A stretch of DNA of 64,000 bases from contig CAUYUJ010016704.1 in the NCBI GenBank assembly GCA_963575745.1, forward strand, positions 1 through 64,000, read 5' to 3'. Positions 21,851-32,330 of this stretch are shown here, one piece after another; the first letter of the stretch is position 1, and the number at the start of each line of letters is the position of its first letter. Below the pieces are notes generated by a model. The model ran no database searches, was not told where the DNA came from, and was given only the letters and a program-made list of their open reading frames with translations. The position numbers and the translations under genes were made by a program. Source of the stretch: Prorocentrum cordatum. Taxonomy: Eukaryota; Sar; Dinophyceae; Prorocentrales; Prorocentraceae.

Positions 21851-23474
21851 GAGAGGAGCGAGGAGGAGAGAGGAGAGCTGGCCTGTGCTCCTCCTCCTCC
21901 TTCCCCTCCACCCTCTTCGGCTCGGGTGCGCCCCGGCCGGGAACTGCTCCAGTGTTTGACGGGACGCTCAGCCCTGCGGACAGGAGCAGAGCTGAGACCG
22001 AGGCAGCCTCTGGCCGGGGGCTGCTCGAGGTGCCCCTGGCCTGAGGTGCCCCCAGCTTTTTGCTCCATCTTGGAGCCCCTGGAGCCCTCTGGGCCTCGCG
22101 AGGGGTGCTCTGGGTGACGTCGGGGCCTCCTCTGGAATCCTGGGGGCACCTTGGGCCAGGGGCACTTCTGGCACCGGCCCAGAGGAGAGGGGGGGGGGGA
22201 GGGGGAGCAGGAGGGGGCGAGGGCCAGGCAGAAGCGCACGGAGTGAGGGGCACGGGGGCGTGTCGGCGCCGCGTCTACGGCAGTTGGTTGGGGTCGGCGT
22301 CGGGTGGGTACAGTTGCGCCAGATGTCTGGAGCCAGTCGGTGCTGGCATTAGTGTGTTGAACGATGCGGTCGTGGTGCGGTGGGGGCGTTCTTCAAGGAA
22401 TGTGCCCAGGAGGCTTCAGACCTTGGTGGATTCCTTGTCTGATGAGGGCGGCGGTGGCATCCATGAGCAAGCCTCCATTGGTGCTCCACTGGGCTTTCAT
22501 ACCCTGGAGTCCTTATCCAATGGTTCCTTGTCCAATACCCTTACCGTAGTCGTGGTCATTAGCAGTAGTACTGGCCTCGGTAATCGTCGCAGTAGCGCGG
22601 TGGGTGTAGCGTCAAAGGCAGGTATAAACGAGGGGGGGGGAGCGCCAGCTTGGCGCCCAAATGCACTCAGCAGCATCTCAGCCTTACCCCCTGTCGTCCT
22701 CCCCCTCTCCCCCCCCTCTCCCTCCCCGCGCTCTCCCGCCTCCCACTCATCCCCCCCCCCTCCCGTTCCTCCTCCCGCACTCCTTCCTCCCGCATCCCTC
22801 CCTCGCGCCCCTCCTCGCTCCGTCCCTTGCCCCCTCTCCAGCTGATGCCCTCGCCAAAGGATGTGCGTCACAGCGCTAATCAACATGCAGCTCCTATGGT
22901 TTCACCATTAGCTGTCTCGGCAGGCTGAGATGATAGTTCGTTTGTGTGGACGTCGCCGCGCAAGCCTGAGCATCCCACCCTCCCGCCCTCCTCTCCCCCT
23001 CCCTCCCTCCCTGCCCCTGATCCATCCGGCTCTCCTCCCCTTCTGCTCCCAGTGCTCCCTCCCGCGTTCCTCCCTCACTCCCTCTCCCTTTCCTCCCAGT
23101 CCTCCACCCCGCAGTCCTCCCTCCCCTTCACCATCCTTCCCTCGCCTCTCCCTCCACCCGTTCCTCCCATCCTCCCGGCCATCCCCTGCAGCCTTCTGCC
23201 CCGCGTGCCGCAGGCGATGCCGCCACCGGCCATGGGCCACTGGGCAGACAGCAGCGCGATGGCGGTGCAGGCGTCGTGAGCGGCGTGCTCACGGAGCGGG
23301 CCGGCGCACCGCCCAGATCGGGAGGAGGCAGTGGAGGGAAGGTGAGGGACGAGGGGCAGGGAGGGGGAGGGGGAGAAGGGGCAATGCGTGGGAGGGACGA
23401 GGACGGGGAGAAGGAGGGAGGAGGGGCAAGGATGGGGAAGAGAAGGGGAGAGGGGAACGGACGAGGCACAAGGT
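21851..23474. other. Unique sequence with two pyrimidine-rich patches; no gene recognised
   Basis: C/T-rich patches occur at about 22690-22845 and 22975-23195, with balanced unique sequence at 22240-22640. A 261-codon plus frame (22060-22845) crosses both types of sequence. It has no recognised domain and is not annotated as a gene. Confidence 0.4.
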
Positions 23475-23545
23475 GGAGGAGGAGGAGGAGGAGGAGGAGG
23501 ATGAGGAGGAGGAGGAGGGGGAGGAGGAGGAGCAGGAGGGACGCC
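23475..23545. repeat. (GGA)n polypurine tract
   Basis: A GGA-repeat tract with a few interruptions, following a G/A-rich approach from about 23335. Confidence 0.9.
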
Positions 23546-23837
23546 AGGGTGAACCCAGGATGCCTCAACGATGCTGCAATATGCCCTCCCCGTCCCAAGT
23601 CCCCCGCCCATCGGGCCTGGAAAGCCTTTCCTTTCGTCACGGGAAGCGCTCTCTTGAAGTTCGATCGCCCCGCCGCTCTGCCATGCGGGCGGTCCCCCCG
23701 ATCTGCCCAAGGCGGTGCCCTCCGACGCGGCCGTGTGCGCAAGGATTGCGGAGAGGGCAGCGTAGCAAGCATGCGGAGGTGTCCCGCGAGGGCCCCGTTG
23801 TGAAAAAAGTAGGTGCGCCTCCACGGGCGAGGTGCTG

Positions 23838-24060
23838 CACCTTGGCATCGCTCGGACGTGGGCCTTGTTTCCTTCGGCGAGGACCATCGAGGAGCATCCT
23901 TGATCAGTTGGCGAAAAAGCCACGCACGAAACCTAGGCATCGCTCAGACGTGGGCATCTTTCCTTCGGCGAGGACCATCGAGGAGCATCCTTGATCAGTT
24001 GGCGAAACAGCCGCGCAGGAAGCCGAAAAAAGCACAGGACATGGACGTCCGAGCGATGGC
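23838..24060 (+). repeat. Dispersed repeat E, two tandem copies
   Basis: GCATCGCTCGGACGTGGGC, GCGAGGACCATCGAGGAGCA and TCCTTGATCAGTTGGCGAAA occur twice, about 97 bp apart, followed by ATGGACGTCCGAGCGATGGC. A single copy with the same motif order is at 8385-8545. Confidence 0.82.
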
Positions 24061-25506
24061 CCCAGTGCATGAGGTTTCAAGCCAGAGCGCATGTTCTGAA
24101 ACGAGCCGCCGTCCATCCATGCAACGGTTGCACAGCTATGAGCCCATGCCGATGAAGTCTGGCGAACTCCTCAGCGAGAGCCTCCTCGGCCATCCACTTA
24201 CGAAGCTCCGAGAAACGCCGAATGCTACAGGCATGCAGCGAGTTGGAAACTGAAGTGTGCACATTCCACCAGGTGGCATTGGCATACGTGTCACGTCGAC
24301 GCTGGCTTCCGGCAGGCACATGAACTCAACGCGCGCATAACGGAGCCGACGTGGGCCGAGCAGCTGATCAGAACTCTGCGCTGCGCGGGGCGCGCCCGGG
24401 CGGCGGCTCCTCCGGTGCTCGAACCAGTCTTGAGAGGAACCGAGCCGTGGTTAGCACTGGGGAGGCTTCGTGCTACAGTCCTCGGCCTGACCTAAGGAGC
24501 GATAAATCAGGAACGAAGCCCTTTTTTCTCCAGACAACGCATGAGGAACGATACATACTACATCATGCACAAGGAACGATCAATCGAACGACCGAGCCCC
24601 CTCTTGAAAAGTAAGCGTTCCTTATTCAAGCCGCTCACTGTAGATCGGTTTCAACATGTCCTTGTGCGACACAGGCATCCTGACACACCAGGCGATTCCC
24701 AACGGCGGTCGCAGACGATTTCAAAGTGCCACGAAGCCCTCGGCGCCGATTTACACCCTTGCGTCTCAGAGGGTCTCAGACTGCCACGCCTCCGCGCGCC
24801 CGACGAGGTCCCAACGTGCCAAGAAGCCTTCGGCACCAATCGCGTCCGCTCGCCTCACGAGTTCTCAGAAGTGCCGCGAAGCTCCCGGCGCCGACCGTGG
24901 CCGCATGCCTCAAGGGGCTTCCAGGCATGACGACACCCTCCGCGCCATGCACAGCCAGCGCCCGCGGCTCGCGCGGGCGATCCGCCCCCCCGACCCGCAG
25001 GCACGACGGGAGCACGGCTTTTGGCACCGTGCCCCGCAGGCGCACGCACTGCAAGCGCGTGCAGGCGCGCAAGTTCGTCAGAGCGCAGGCGCTAAACCAG
25101 GCACGCATGCAGGAAGGGCAGCGCGGAGGGCACGCAGTGCTGCCGGAAGCCGCACGAGGACGGCGCGAAGAACGTGCTCGCGGGGCGAGCGTGGAACCGA
25201 TCTCCAAGCATCTTGTCGGTCTGCAGTGCGCGCGGCGTTGACTCGAGAGCTTTATTCAGAAAGCCGCCCTCCATCCTTCCGCGTAGCCGTTGACAGCGTT
25301 AAGACGACAGTGCGCGGTGCTAAGACGAGAGCCACGTTTTGAAGCCGATTCGCCCTTCATCCGGGTAGCTGGTGGAATTTGAAATATCCAGCTGAGTTTT
25401 GCCAACGAGATGTGGGTGGGTGGGTGGGTGGGGTGCTTGCGTGAGCGCTATAGACTGTTACTCGTATGTGCGGCCAGTTTTACTTGCATCGCAGAGCTTT
25501 CCTTTT
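24061..25506. other. Mixed sequence with repeat fragments; no gene recognised
   Basis: Includes an inverted fragment of dispersed repeat D at about 24491-24531 (AGGAACGAAGCCCTTTTTTC). It also has three diverged copies of a GTGCCACGAAGCC motif at about 24726, 24816 and 24871. No domain is recognised in the overlapping frames at 24656-25342. Confidence 0.4.
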
Positions 25507-25648
25507 CCAGAGAAAAGGCCGGAGGTTGGGGGTGAGATGGCACTGGAACGGAGAGCCCCCCACCAGGCAGTAAGTTTTGGTTTCGTGCTCGCGTCGTGCG
25601 TGCGGGCGAGGCGAAGCTGCCCACCCGCACGAGCCGTGGCAGAACTCG
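25507..25648 (+). repeat. Dispersed repeat F, copy 1
   Basis: GGGGGTGAGATGGCACTGGA, ACGGAGAGCCCCCCACC, TTTTGGTTTCGTGCTCG and GCGGGCGAGGCGAAGCTGC match the two tandem copies at 49138-49600. It is followed by a GGA tract and a GTGTCCCG minisatellite. Confidence 0.75.
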
Positions 25649-25650
25649 CG

Positions 25651-25946
25651 ACGGGGAGGAGGAGGAGGAGGAGGAGGAGGAGGAGGAGGAGGAGGAGGAG
25701 GAGGAGGAGGAGGAGGAGGAGGAGGAGGAGGAGGAGGAGGAGGAGGAGGAGAGGAGGAGGAGGAGGAGGAGGAGGAGGAGGAGAGGAGGAGGAGGAGGAG
25801 GAGGAGGAGGAGGAGGAGGAGGAGGAGGAGGAGGGAGGAGGAGGAGGAGGAGGAGGGGGAGGAGGAGGGGGAGGAGGAGGAGGAGGAGGGGAGGAGGAGG
25901 AGGAGGAGGAGGAGGAGGAGGAGGAGGAGGAGGAGGAGGAGGGAGG
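25651..25946. repeat. (GGA)n polypurine tract, about 295 bp
   Basis: One of the longest trinucleotide tracts in the window, with occasional single-base frame slips. All long frames through it (poly-Glu, poly-Gly, poly-Arg; poly-Leu, poly-Ser, poly-Pro on the other strand) are artefacts. Confidence 0.96.
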
Positions 25947-26019
25947 AATGCTCCCGCCGTCGCCGAGGTGATGCGGGCGCGGTGGCCTGTCCCTCTGCCC
26001 TCCTGGAGGGCGCGCGACG

Positions 26020-26090
26020 GCCGGGGGGTGTCCCGGTGCGGTGTCCCGGTGTGGTGTCCCGTGGGTGTCCCGTCGGCGTTCCGTCGGCGG
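26020..26090. repeat. GTGTCCCG minisatellite, short block
   Basis: GGTGTCCCGGTGCGGTGTCC and GGTGTGGTGTCCCGTGGG repeats resemble the longer array at 49610-50345. Confidence 0.75.
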
Positions 26091-26462
26091 TGGGCGGGCG
26101 GTGGCTGTCAGCCACGCGCAGACGCGCTCGCCTCCTCAGGCCTTTGACCAGGAGTGAGGCCGAAGCCCTCGTCCAGGTCGTCCGCGCCCAGCTGTGGCGC
26201 TAGGGGGGCGCGGCCGTGGCGGAGACCGAGGCGCCGCGGCCACGCGCGAGGGGGGTGGGGGGAGGGGGGAGGGTTTCTTAGAGGCACCCCTGCTGCTTAG
26301 AGGGCGCGGGCCTTCTCTAAAGACGTGAGGCCAGCGCCTTCTAAGAAGCAGCCTGTTTCTGAGAAGCCCTCCCCCTGCCCCCACCCCCTTGTGCGCGCCG
26401 CCAAGGCTGGGGGTGTCCCGGCTTGGCGTCGACAGTGAAGTCGACAGTGAAATCGATAATGG

Positions 26463-26652
26463 AGGATGGCGATTCGTAAGTGACCAGGGCTCGTGTTCAC
26501 GCGGCGGCGCCCGGGATGACGATTAGGAAAAACCGGCCGCGGGCTAGAAAACTACGTTTTAAATCGTTCTCCCCCAGTCAGAAAATTGTTCAGAAATAAC
26601 AGAGAACTATGTTGTAACTGTTCTCTCCCCTTTTTTATTAATCGTCATCCCG
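26463..26652. mobile_element. Miniature inverted-repeat element G, copy 1
   Basis: A perfect 14-bp inverted pair bounds the core: CGGGATGACGATTA at 26512-26525 and TAATCGTCATCCCG at 26639-26652. The whole 190-bp region, including upstream GATGGCGATTCGTAAG and TTCACGCGGCGGCGCCCGGG, is shared with 37587-37773. Homology stops just after the right terminus. It has no coding capacity, which fits a non-autonomous element. Target duplications are not evident because the left flanks are also shared. Confidence 0.75.
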
Positions 26653-27599
26653 CATGAATGAGATCGCTAGAATGGGAAGGATAGTGCGATCAAAAGTTGA
26701 GATCGGCAGTGATATTGATTGTGACATTGGTTGTATCGGTTGTGAGGTAGAAAGCGGGGACGGTAGCGACATTACATCGCAGCGCACCAGCGTCATCAGC
26801 GTCGTCGCTAATCCGAGGGCGCGTCACTAGCATCGTCATCATCGCACCCATCGTATTTGCCAGCAGATGGTTCTTTCCCGTCCACCCCCCAACCTCCTTA
26901 TCACCTGGAGGGTGGTCGTATAGGTCATAGACTCCACCTTTCCTCACCCCACCCCGAGGACCAGGCCATCCCCTCGCCTCGTCGCCGCAATATTTACTCA
27001 TGATCCTGCCTGGGCAAATTTTTCATACGAAATCACACCATCCCCACCAGGCGCGTATCGCCCTCCCGTTAACCCTTGCAACCAATATCATCATGCGGTG
27101 CGCACGCGTTGATCTAAGAAGCGCTTTTGCTCAGTCTCCCTTGCAACAAATGCATTGCAGGGCACACGCGCGTGCCGGAGCGCGCGCAAGTCAACTATTT
27201 CAACGCCGATGGGGATGCAAATAAGTTCAAGACATGGCCAGTCGCGAACGATTGCCGTCCATTCGCGTGTCCCAAATACATGTCAGAATCCCGCGCGCGT
27301 GAATTGGCGGATATTTGAATGCGAAGAGTTTGCCATGTTATCACATGATACCACGCGGGAGACGTGCGCGCGGATGTTGAAAACGCTGAACCACCATCGC
27401 GCGCTCTCCAACTTCGCAACTTTATACCACGCAGGCCGCACGCGCGCGTCCGCCGCGCGCGCACGCCGAAATCGTTACACAACCGTTGGTTGTCTTTCCA
27501 GTTCAGCACAGAGGTACCCAACAACATACGAAACACATGGTTCACAACTCAACGAAAGCATGTCAGGATGGTCGTGAATGTCTGAGGGCGCGCCTCTAC
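26653..27599. other. Lower-GC unique sequence; no gene recognised
   Basis: Near-balanced composition with CGCGCG patches. A ~38-bp segment at 26888-26925 (CTTATCACC and GTGGTCGTATAGGT) recurs at 50392-50429. Frames are short and no domain is recognised. Confidence 0.4.
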
Positions 27600-27895
27600 T
27601 CATTATCCTGATCACCTGACTGGCACAATCGTTCTCATCATCGTCAGCGCCATCATTACTTTCGCCAGCGCCATCATCATGACTATGGTCGGGTTCACCA
27701 CCTCCGCCGTCATCGTCGGTGTCGTCGCCCTCGTCATTGCGCAAAGGCGCTGCGTGACCGCCATCACCAGGACCATCGTCATCATCATCGCCCGAGTCAT
27801 TTTTGCTTCGTCGCTATCATCACAATCAGCTTCAGCACCATCGCCGTCGCCGTCGACATCGCCCTCTCCGTCGTCATCCACATCACCAGCGTAAT
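27600..27895. repeat. CATCATCG-rich simple sequence
   Basis: Degenerate ATC/TCG trinucleotide repeats in ATCATCATCG and CGTCGTCA forms. Confidence 0.7.
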
Positions 27896-28734
27896 TAATC
27901 GTCGTTGCCGCTGTCGCCGGCCAGTTTGGGGTTTGCCAACACGTTGCGGGCGGTTGGGTGGGATGCTTGCGCGGGCAGTAAGGTAGACAAATTCGGTATC
28001 GACAATCGGCTTAGTTTTCTGTTTACAAGAAGAATTGACTAAATCACCTTCCCGAGCCTTGGTTTATCGGCGCCCCTCAAGGACATTCAATGTACGTATG
28101 GTTGTGCCCCGTCGTTCGCTGCCCACATGGAGTCGCACCTTCCCAGCCCAGCCGATATTGGACCTCCCTCGCTCCTGTCAAATAATATAATGCGCGCACT
28201 CGTTTAGCTCGACATATTGTCATCCAAGAACCCCTCACCGAAAAAGCAGAGCCCACACGCCCCTGCACATGTCGAGCTCGTACAAAACACCGTCGTGCTG
28301 CAAGCGCTTCAACATAACAGCAATGAAAGGCAGTCGGCTCATCATCAAAAACAGCGCCCGTGCGCAATTGCTGACATCATCTGGAAAATACTTGGTTTCA
28401 GCATTCTCGTCCATAGCCCGCATTCTCGCCCCACCGCGCGGTGCCCCCCTCGTTAATCTAGCATGCGCCAGGTGCACGAGCCCGAACCAAATTACACCAT
28501 GCTGACTTCATGCGCGCGCCGCCACGCAAGCGTGTCGAAGTCCTTCAAACATTTTTGGTTGTTGGAGCATTTCGGGATGTAGCTCGTCCAAACATGTAGA
28601 ACACTTGAAGGTCAACGCGCGCGCACTTCCTCACCACCCTCATCAGCGACACCGTGGAATTGTTGTTAGCGTCACCAGCAATCGCCGCCATTGCCGCCAT
28701 CATCTGCACAACCATGTTCATTACCGCCACGTGG
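27896..28734. other. Lower-GC unique sequence; no gene recognised
   Basis: Near-balanced base composition with scattered GCGCGC. Overlapping frames of 60-145 codons occur on both strands, none recognisable. Confidence 0.4.
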
Positions 28735-28960
28735 ACACCATCATCATCATCATCATCATCATCGTCATCATCATCATCATCATCATCATAATCAGCATCA
28801 TCATCATCACCACCAGCAGCAGCAACATCATCGTCGCCGTCATCATCATCACTGGCATCGGCGCCGTAACCGGCCTTGTCGTCATCATCGTCATCATCAC
28901 CACCACCATCGCTATGACTACCATCGTTGCTTTCGTCGCCGACGTCATCGTGATACCGTG
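28735..28960. repeat. (CAT)n-rich tract
   Basis: Mostly CATCATCATC repeats with CAG and CGT interruptions. Frames are His-, Ile/Val- or Met-rich low complexity. Confidence 0.88.
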
Positions 28961-29399
28961 CCCGCCAGAGTCACCGACCCACACTGAAGTGCCCGCGCGC
29001 CAGCGCGGCCTTCGATACGCGCTGGGAAGCCCGCATCGGTAAGCGCCGTCGCTGCTGCATAACCTGTGCCAAACCAGCTGACCGCTATGGGCGCGAGCAT
29101 GCGCGCGCCAGCGCGGCCGCAAAGACACGCGGTCAAGTGCCAATTAATGGCTGCAGTCGTGGCTGCATGGGCTTTGCAAAACACATTGCGGCTGGAAGCG
29201 TGGGATATTTGCGCGTGCGCTGGAGTGGGTTATTGCAAGCTGTTCCACCATATAGTACCCACCACGTATCTGCTTCTACACAATTCTCACATCCAGAGGT
29301 CACACACACACAAGAACACCGCAAGTAGGCCCCAAGAGGCTACCATGGTCCATGGCCCAAGCTGCTCCTAAGAAGGCCACCAGAGAGCCGAAATGTGAA
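28961..29399. other. Unique sequence; no gene recognised
   Basis: Balanced composition with a GCGCGCCAGCGCGGCC motif seen twice (28995 and 29101 regions). Nothing else is recognised. Confidence 0.4.
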
Positions 29400-29930
29400 A
29401 AGTTGAAGGCTCCACAGGAGCTCCTCTTGGGCCGTTCTGGGGCAATCTTGGAGGCCTCTTGGGCGATCCTTGGGCGACCTTTGGGAGATTTTGGGCCGTA
29501 TCGGGCAGCCGGAAGGCCGAAACGAAGCAAGTGTCAAAATCCTTCAAAAACCTACGGATGATCAATATTGTTGGCTTTTTCTGGCCTTCCTGGAGGCCCT
29601 CTTGGAAGCCTCTTGGGCCGTCTTGGGCCAGCTGCGAGCCACCTTCGGCTATCCTGGTGGGCTCCTGGCCCGTCTGACGCCGTCGGAAGCCGTTTCGGGA
29701 GCCTTTCTGGGCCGACTTGGGGCCCTCTTGGGGTGCTCCAGGGCCGTTTGGGAGGCCATCTTGGGCGTCTTGGAGGCTTCTTGGGCCGTCTTGCGGCCCT
29801 CTTGGAGCCGTCTTGGGGGCCTCCTGGGCCGTCACGGAGCCATCTTGGAGGCCTCTTGGGCGATCTCGGGGCGATCTTGGGGGTCTCTTGGGCCGTCTGG
29901 AGCCGTCGGAAAGCCGACCGAAAAAGCGCA
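29400..29930. repeat. CTTGGRGGCC/GGCCGTCTTGG degenerate repeat, locus 1
   Basis: A 15-30 bp motif such as GGCCGTCTTGGAGGCCTCTT is repeated imperfectly throughout. Forward frames read Leu/Gly/Ser/Trp-rich (LGPSWG-like) and are typical low-complexity artefacts. Related loci are 30850-31090, 44800-45440 and 57715-57990. Confidence 0.85.
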
Positions 29931-29999
29931 AATGCCGAAATCCTTCAATTACGCTACCGAGGAACCCCACATACCTATTTTATTTCCCATGTGTACTAT

Positions 30000-30225
30000 C
30001 GGTGCTTCTGCTGGTGCTCCTCCTCCTCCTCGGTGTCCTCCTCCTGCTGCTGCTTCTGCTGATGCTGCTTCTGCTGCTGCTGCTGCGTCTGCTGCTGCAG
30101 CTGCTGCTGCTGCTGCTGCCGCTGCTGCTGCCCCACCTCCCCGTCCTCCTCCTCCTCCTCCTCCTCCTCCTCCTCCTCCTCCTCCTCCTCCTCCTCTACC
30201 TTCTCCTCCTCTACCTCCTCCACCC
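30000..30225. repeat. CTG/CTC trinucleotide tracts
   Basis: CTGCTGCTG repeats at about 30045-30135 are followed by CTCCTCCTC repeats to about 30220, abutting the 79-bp array. Confidence 0.92.
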
Positions 30226-30735
30226 CCTGTGGCGTCGAGGACATGACACGCCTGCCACGCCCTGGGAGCCTGCAGCGCATAGGGCACCCACCCCCAGCGC
30301 ACCCCCTGTGGCGTCAAGGAAATGCCACGCCTGCCACGCCCTGGGAGCCTGCAGCGCATAGGGCCCCCACCCCCAGCGCACCCCTTGTGGCGTCGAGGAA
30401 ATGCCACGCCTGCCACGCCCTGGGAGCCTGCAGCGCATAGGGCCCCCACCCCCAGCGCACCCCTTGTGGCGTCGAGGAAATGCCACGCCTGCCACGCCCT
30501 GGGAGCCTGCAACGCGGGCCCCCACCCCCAGCGCACCCCCTGTGGCGTCGAGGAAATGCCACGCCTGCCACGCCCTGGGAGCCTGCAACGCATAGGGCCC
30601 CCACCCCCAGCGCACCCCCTGTGGTGTCGAGGAAGTGCCACGCCTGCCACGCTTTGCGAGCCCGAAACGGATAGAGCCCCCACCCCCAGCGCACCCGCTC
30701 AGGTGTCGAGGAAGTGCCACGCCTGCCACGGGTGA
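30222..30735. repeat. 79-bp satellite array (about 6.5 copies)
   Basis: The unit contains CCCTGTGGCGTCGAGGAAAT, GCCACGCCTGCCACGCCCTG, GGAGCCTGCAGCGCATAGGG and CCCCCACCCCCAGCGCACC. Exact 79-bp spacing is seen at 30243, 30322, 30401 and 30480. The last two units are more diverged. Frames on both strands are artefacts. Confidence 0.95.
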
Positions 30736-30849
30736 GGAGAGGAAGAAGAGGGAGGAGGGGAGGTGTGAGGAGACGCGGGTGCGCCGCGGCAGGGAAGAAA
30801 ACCATAACCCCACGAAACATATGGGGAAAAACCTGAGGATAATCAATAA

Positions 30850-31090
30850 TTTTGCCTCTTCGGGCCTTCCTGGAGGACCTCTTGGAGGCCTCTTGGGCCG
30901 TCTTGGAGGCCTCTTGAGGGCCTCGTGGGCCGTCTTGGGCCATCTTCAGGCTGTCTTAGGCCGTTTTGGGTACATCTTGGGCCGTCTTCGAGGCATCTTG
31001 GGGCCCTCTGAGCCGTCATGGAGGCCATCGTGGCCGTCTTGGAGGCGTCTTGGCCGTCTTGGAGGCCATCTTGGGGCCGTCTGGGGCAGG
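30850..31090. repeat. CTTGGRGGCC degenerate repeat, locus 2
   Basis: GGCCGTCTTGGAGGCCTCTT and relatives repeat as at 29400-29930. The approach sequence (GATAATCAATAATTTTG then GGCCTTCCTGGAGG) parallels 29560-29605, so the two loci share an edge. Confidence 0.82.
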
Positions 31091-31444
31091 AAAACCGTTT
31101 TCATCTGGCGCCAGAGCCCCAGGGGGAGTTCTTTTGGAAAAAAGAACCAAAACCAACAGCCATATAGTTCGGCACGCCAGGCACCCCTTCGATGAATCAA
31201 AAGGGGGCGGCGGATTTGGTGGCCTTCTGCCCATTCCGCCAACGTGCTGGGTTTGTAGGTCAGAGGCCAACTTGATGCTTGGGAGGATCTCTTGGGAGGA
31301 TTCTCGGATGCATATTGGAAATGGTGTTGGGGATATTTGAGGGCGTTTGGGGGTTGTCTTGGGGCCTTATCTGGGCCTGGCGGATACATACGTATCACCC
31401 CGCAGATGCGGATAAGAGTGAGGGGGCGGTGGGGACGTCGGCAG
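31091..31444. other. Unique sequence; nothing recognised
   Basis: Short unique stretch between two repeat loci. No gene is seen. Confidence 0.4.
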
Positions 31445-31735
31445 ATTGCGAGTGAGCCCGCGGGGTCGCGGGGTGGGTCGCGGATGGGTCGCAAGTGGGT
31501 CGCGAGTTGGTCGCGTGGTGGGTCGTGGATTGGTCGCGGCGTGGGTCGCGGGTGGGTCGCGGGGTGGGTCGCGGGTGGGTCGCTAGTGGGTCGCGGGTGG
31601 GTCGCGTGGTGGGTCGCGGGTGGGTCGCGGGTTGGGTCGCCGGTGGGTCGCGGGGTGTGTCTCGGGGTGGGTCGCGGGGTGGGTCGCGGGGTGGGTCGCG
31701 GGGTGGGTCGCGGGTGGGTCGCGTGTGGGACGACG
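31445..31735. repeat. GGGTCGCGGGT minisatellite
   Basis: About 25-30 copies of a 9-12 bp unit (GTGGGTCGCGGG). It produces Gly/Arg/Val-rich plus frames and Thr/Pro/Asp-rich minus frames. Confidence 0.93.
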
Positions 31736-31854
31736 ACAACAAACAACAGCAACAGTAACAACAACACAACAAGCAGAAGCCTCACCACGGATCCCCACTT
31801 CAGCCACGCACCCAGGGACAATGAATGACCATTCGGCCCCCTCACGCTGAGATA

Positions 31855-32330
31855 TCGATGTATATACACATAACTACACTTACATAGGTGCGTGCATACA
31901 CATATATCTAATCTGTAGTTCCATATGCATGCATTGGTAACTAAACATATAAACATACATGCATACATACATACACACATTCGTACATACACGACTGCAT
32001 ATATATGAACATCTGTATATATACACATACACGCATACATCCATGCATGCATGCATGCGTGCATACGTACGTACATACGTACGTACACACATACCATGCA
32101 TACATTACATAGATGCATACATCCACCCATCCAACCATCCATACGCAATCTATGTAGACATCCATACGTATGTATGAATATATGCACGCGACATAGACAT
32201 TCATTTACATGCATATACATAGGTGAATATAACTGAGTACAAGTTTGATGTATGCGTACGTCTATACATACATACATACATATATATATATATATACGTG
32301 TGTATATGCGTGTATGAACTGATAGAGAGA
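31855..32330. repeat. ACAT/TACATGCA-rich simple sequence
   Basis: Tetranucleotide-like CATACATACATA and GCATGCATGCATGC runs with a TATATATATATA tract near 32280. Frames are Tyr/Cys/Met-rich low complexity. Confidence 0.88.

Noticed and set aside
21337-22253. Minus-strand frames of about 300 codons with long Leu or Ser runs
   Set aside because: They read through the GGA tract; Leu and Ser runs are simply CTC/TCC repeats.
25480-26203. Poly-Glu, poly-Gly and poly-Arg frames
   Set aside because: Trinucleotide tract read in alternate frames with slips; no flanking domain.
31855-32330. TATA boxes as promoters
   Set aside because: The TA runs are microsatellites with no adjacent gene, and dinoflagellate promoters are not known for a canonical TATA box.
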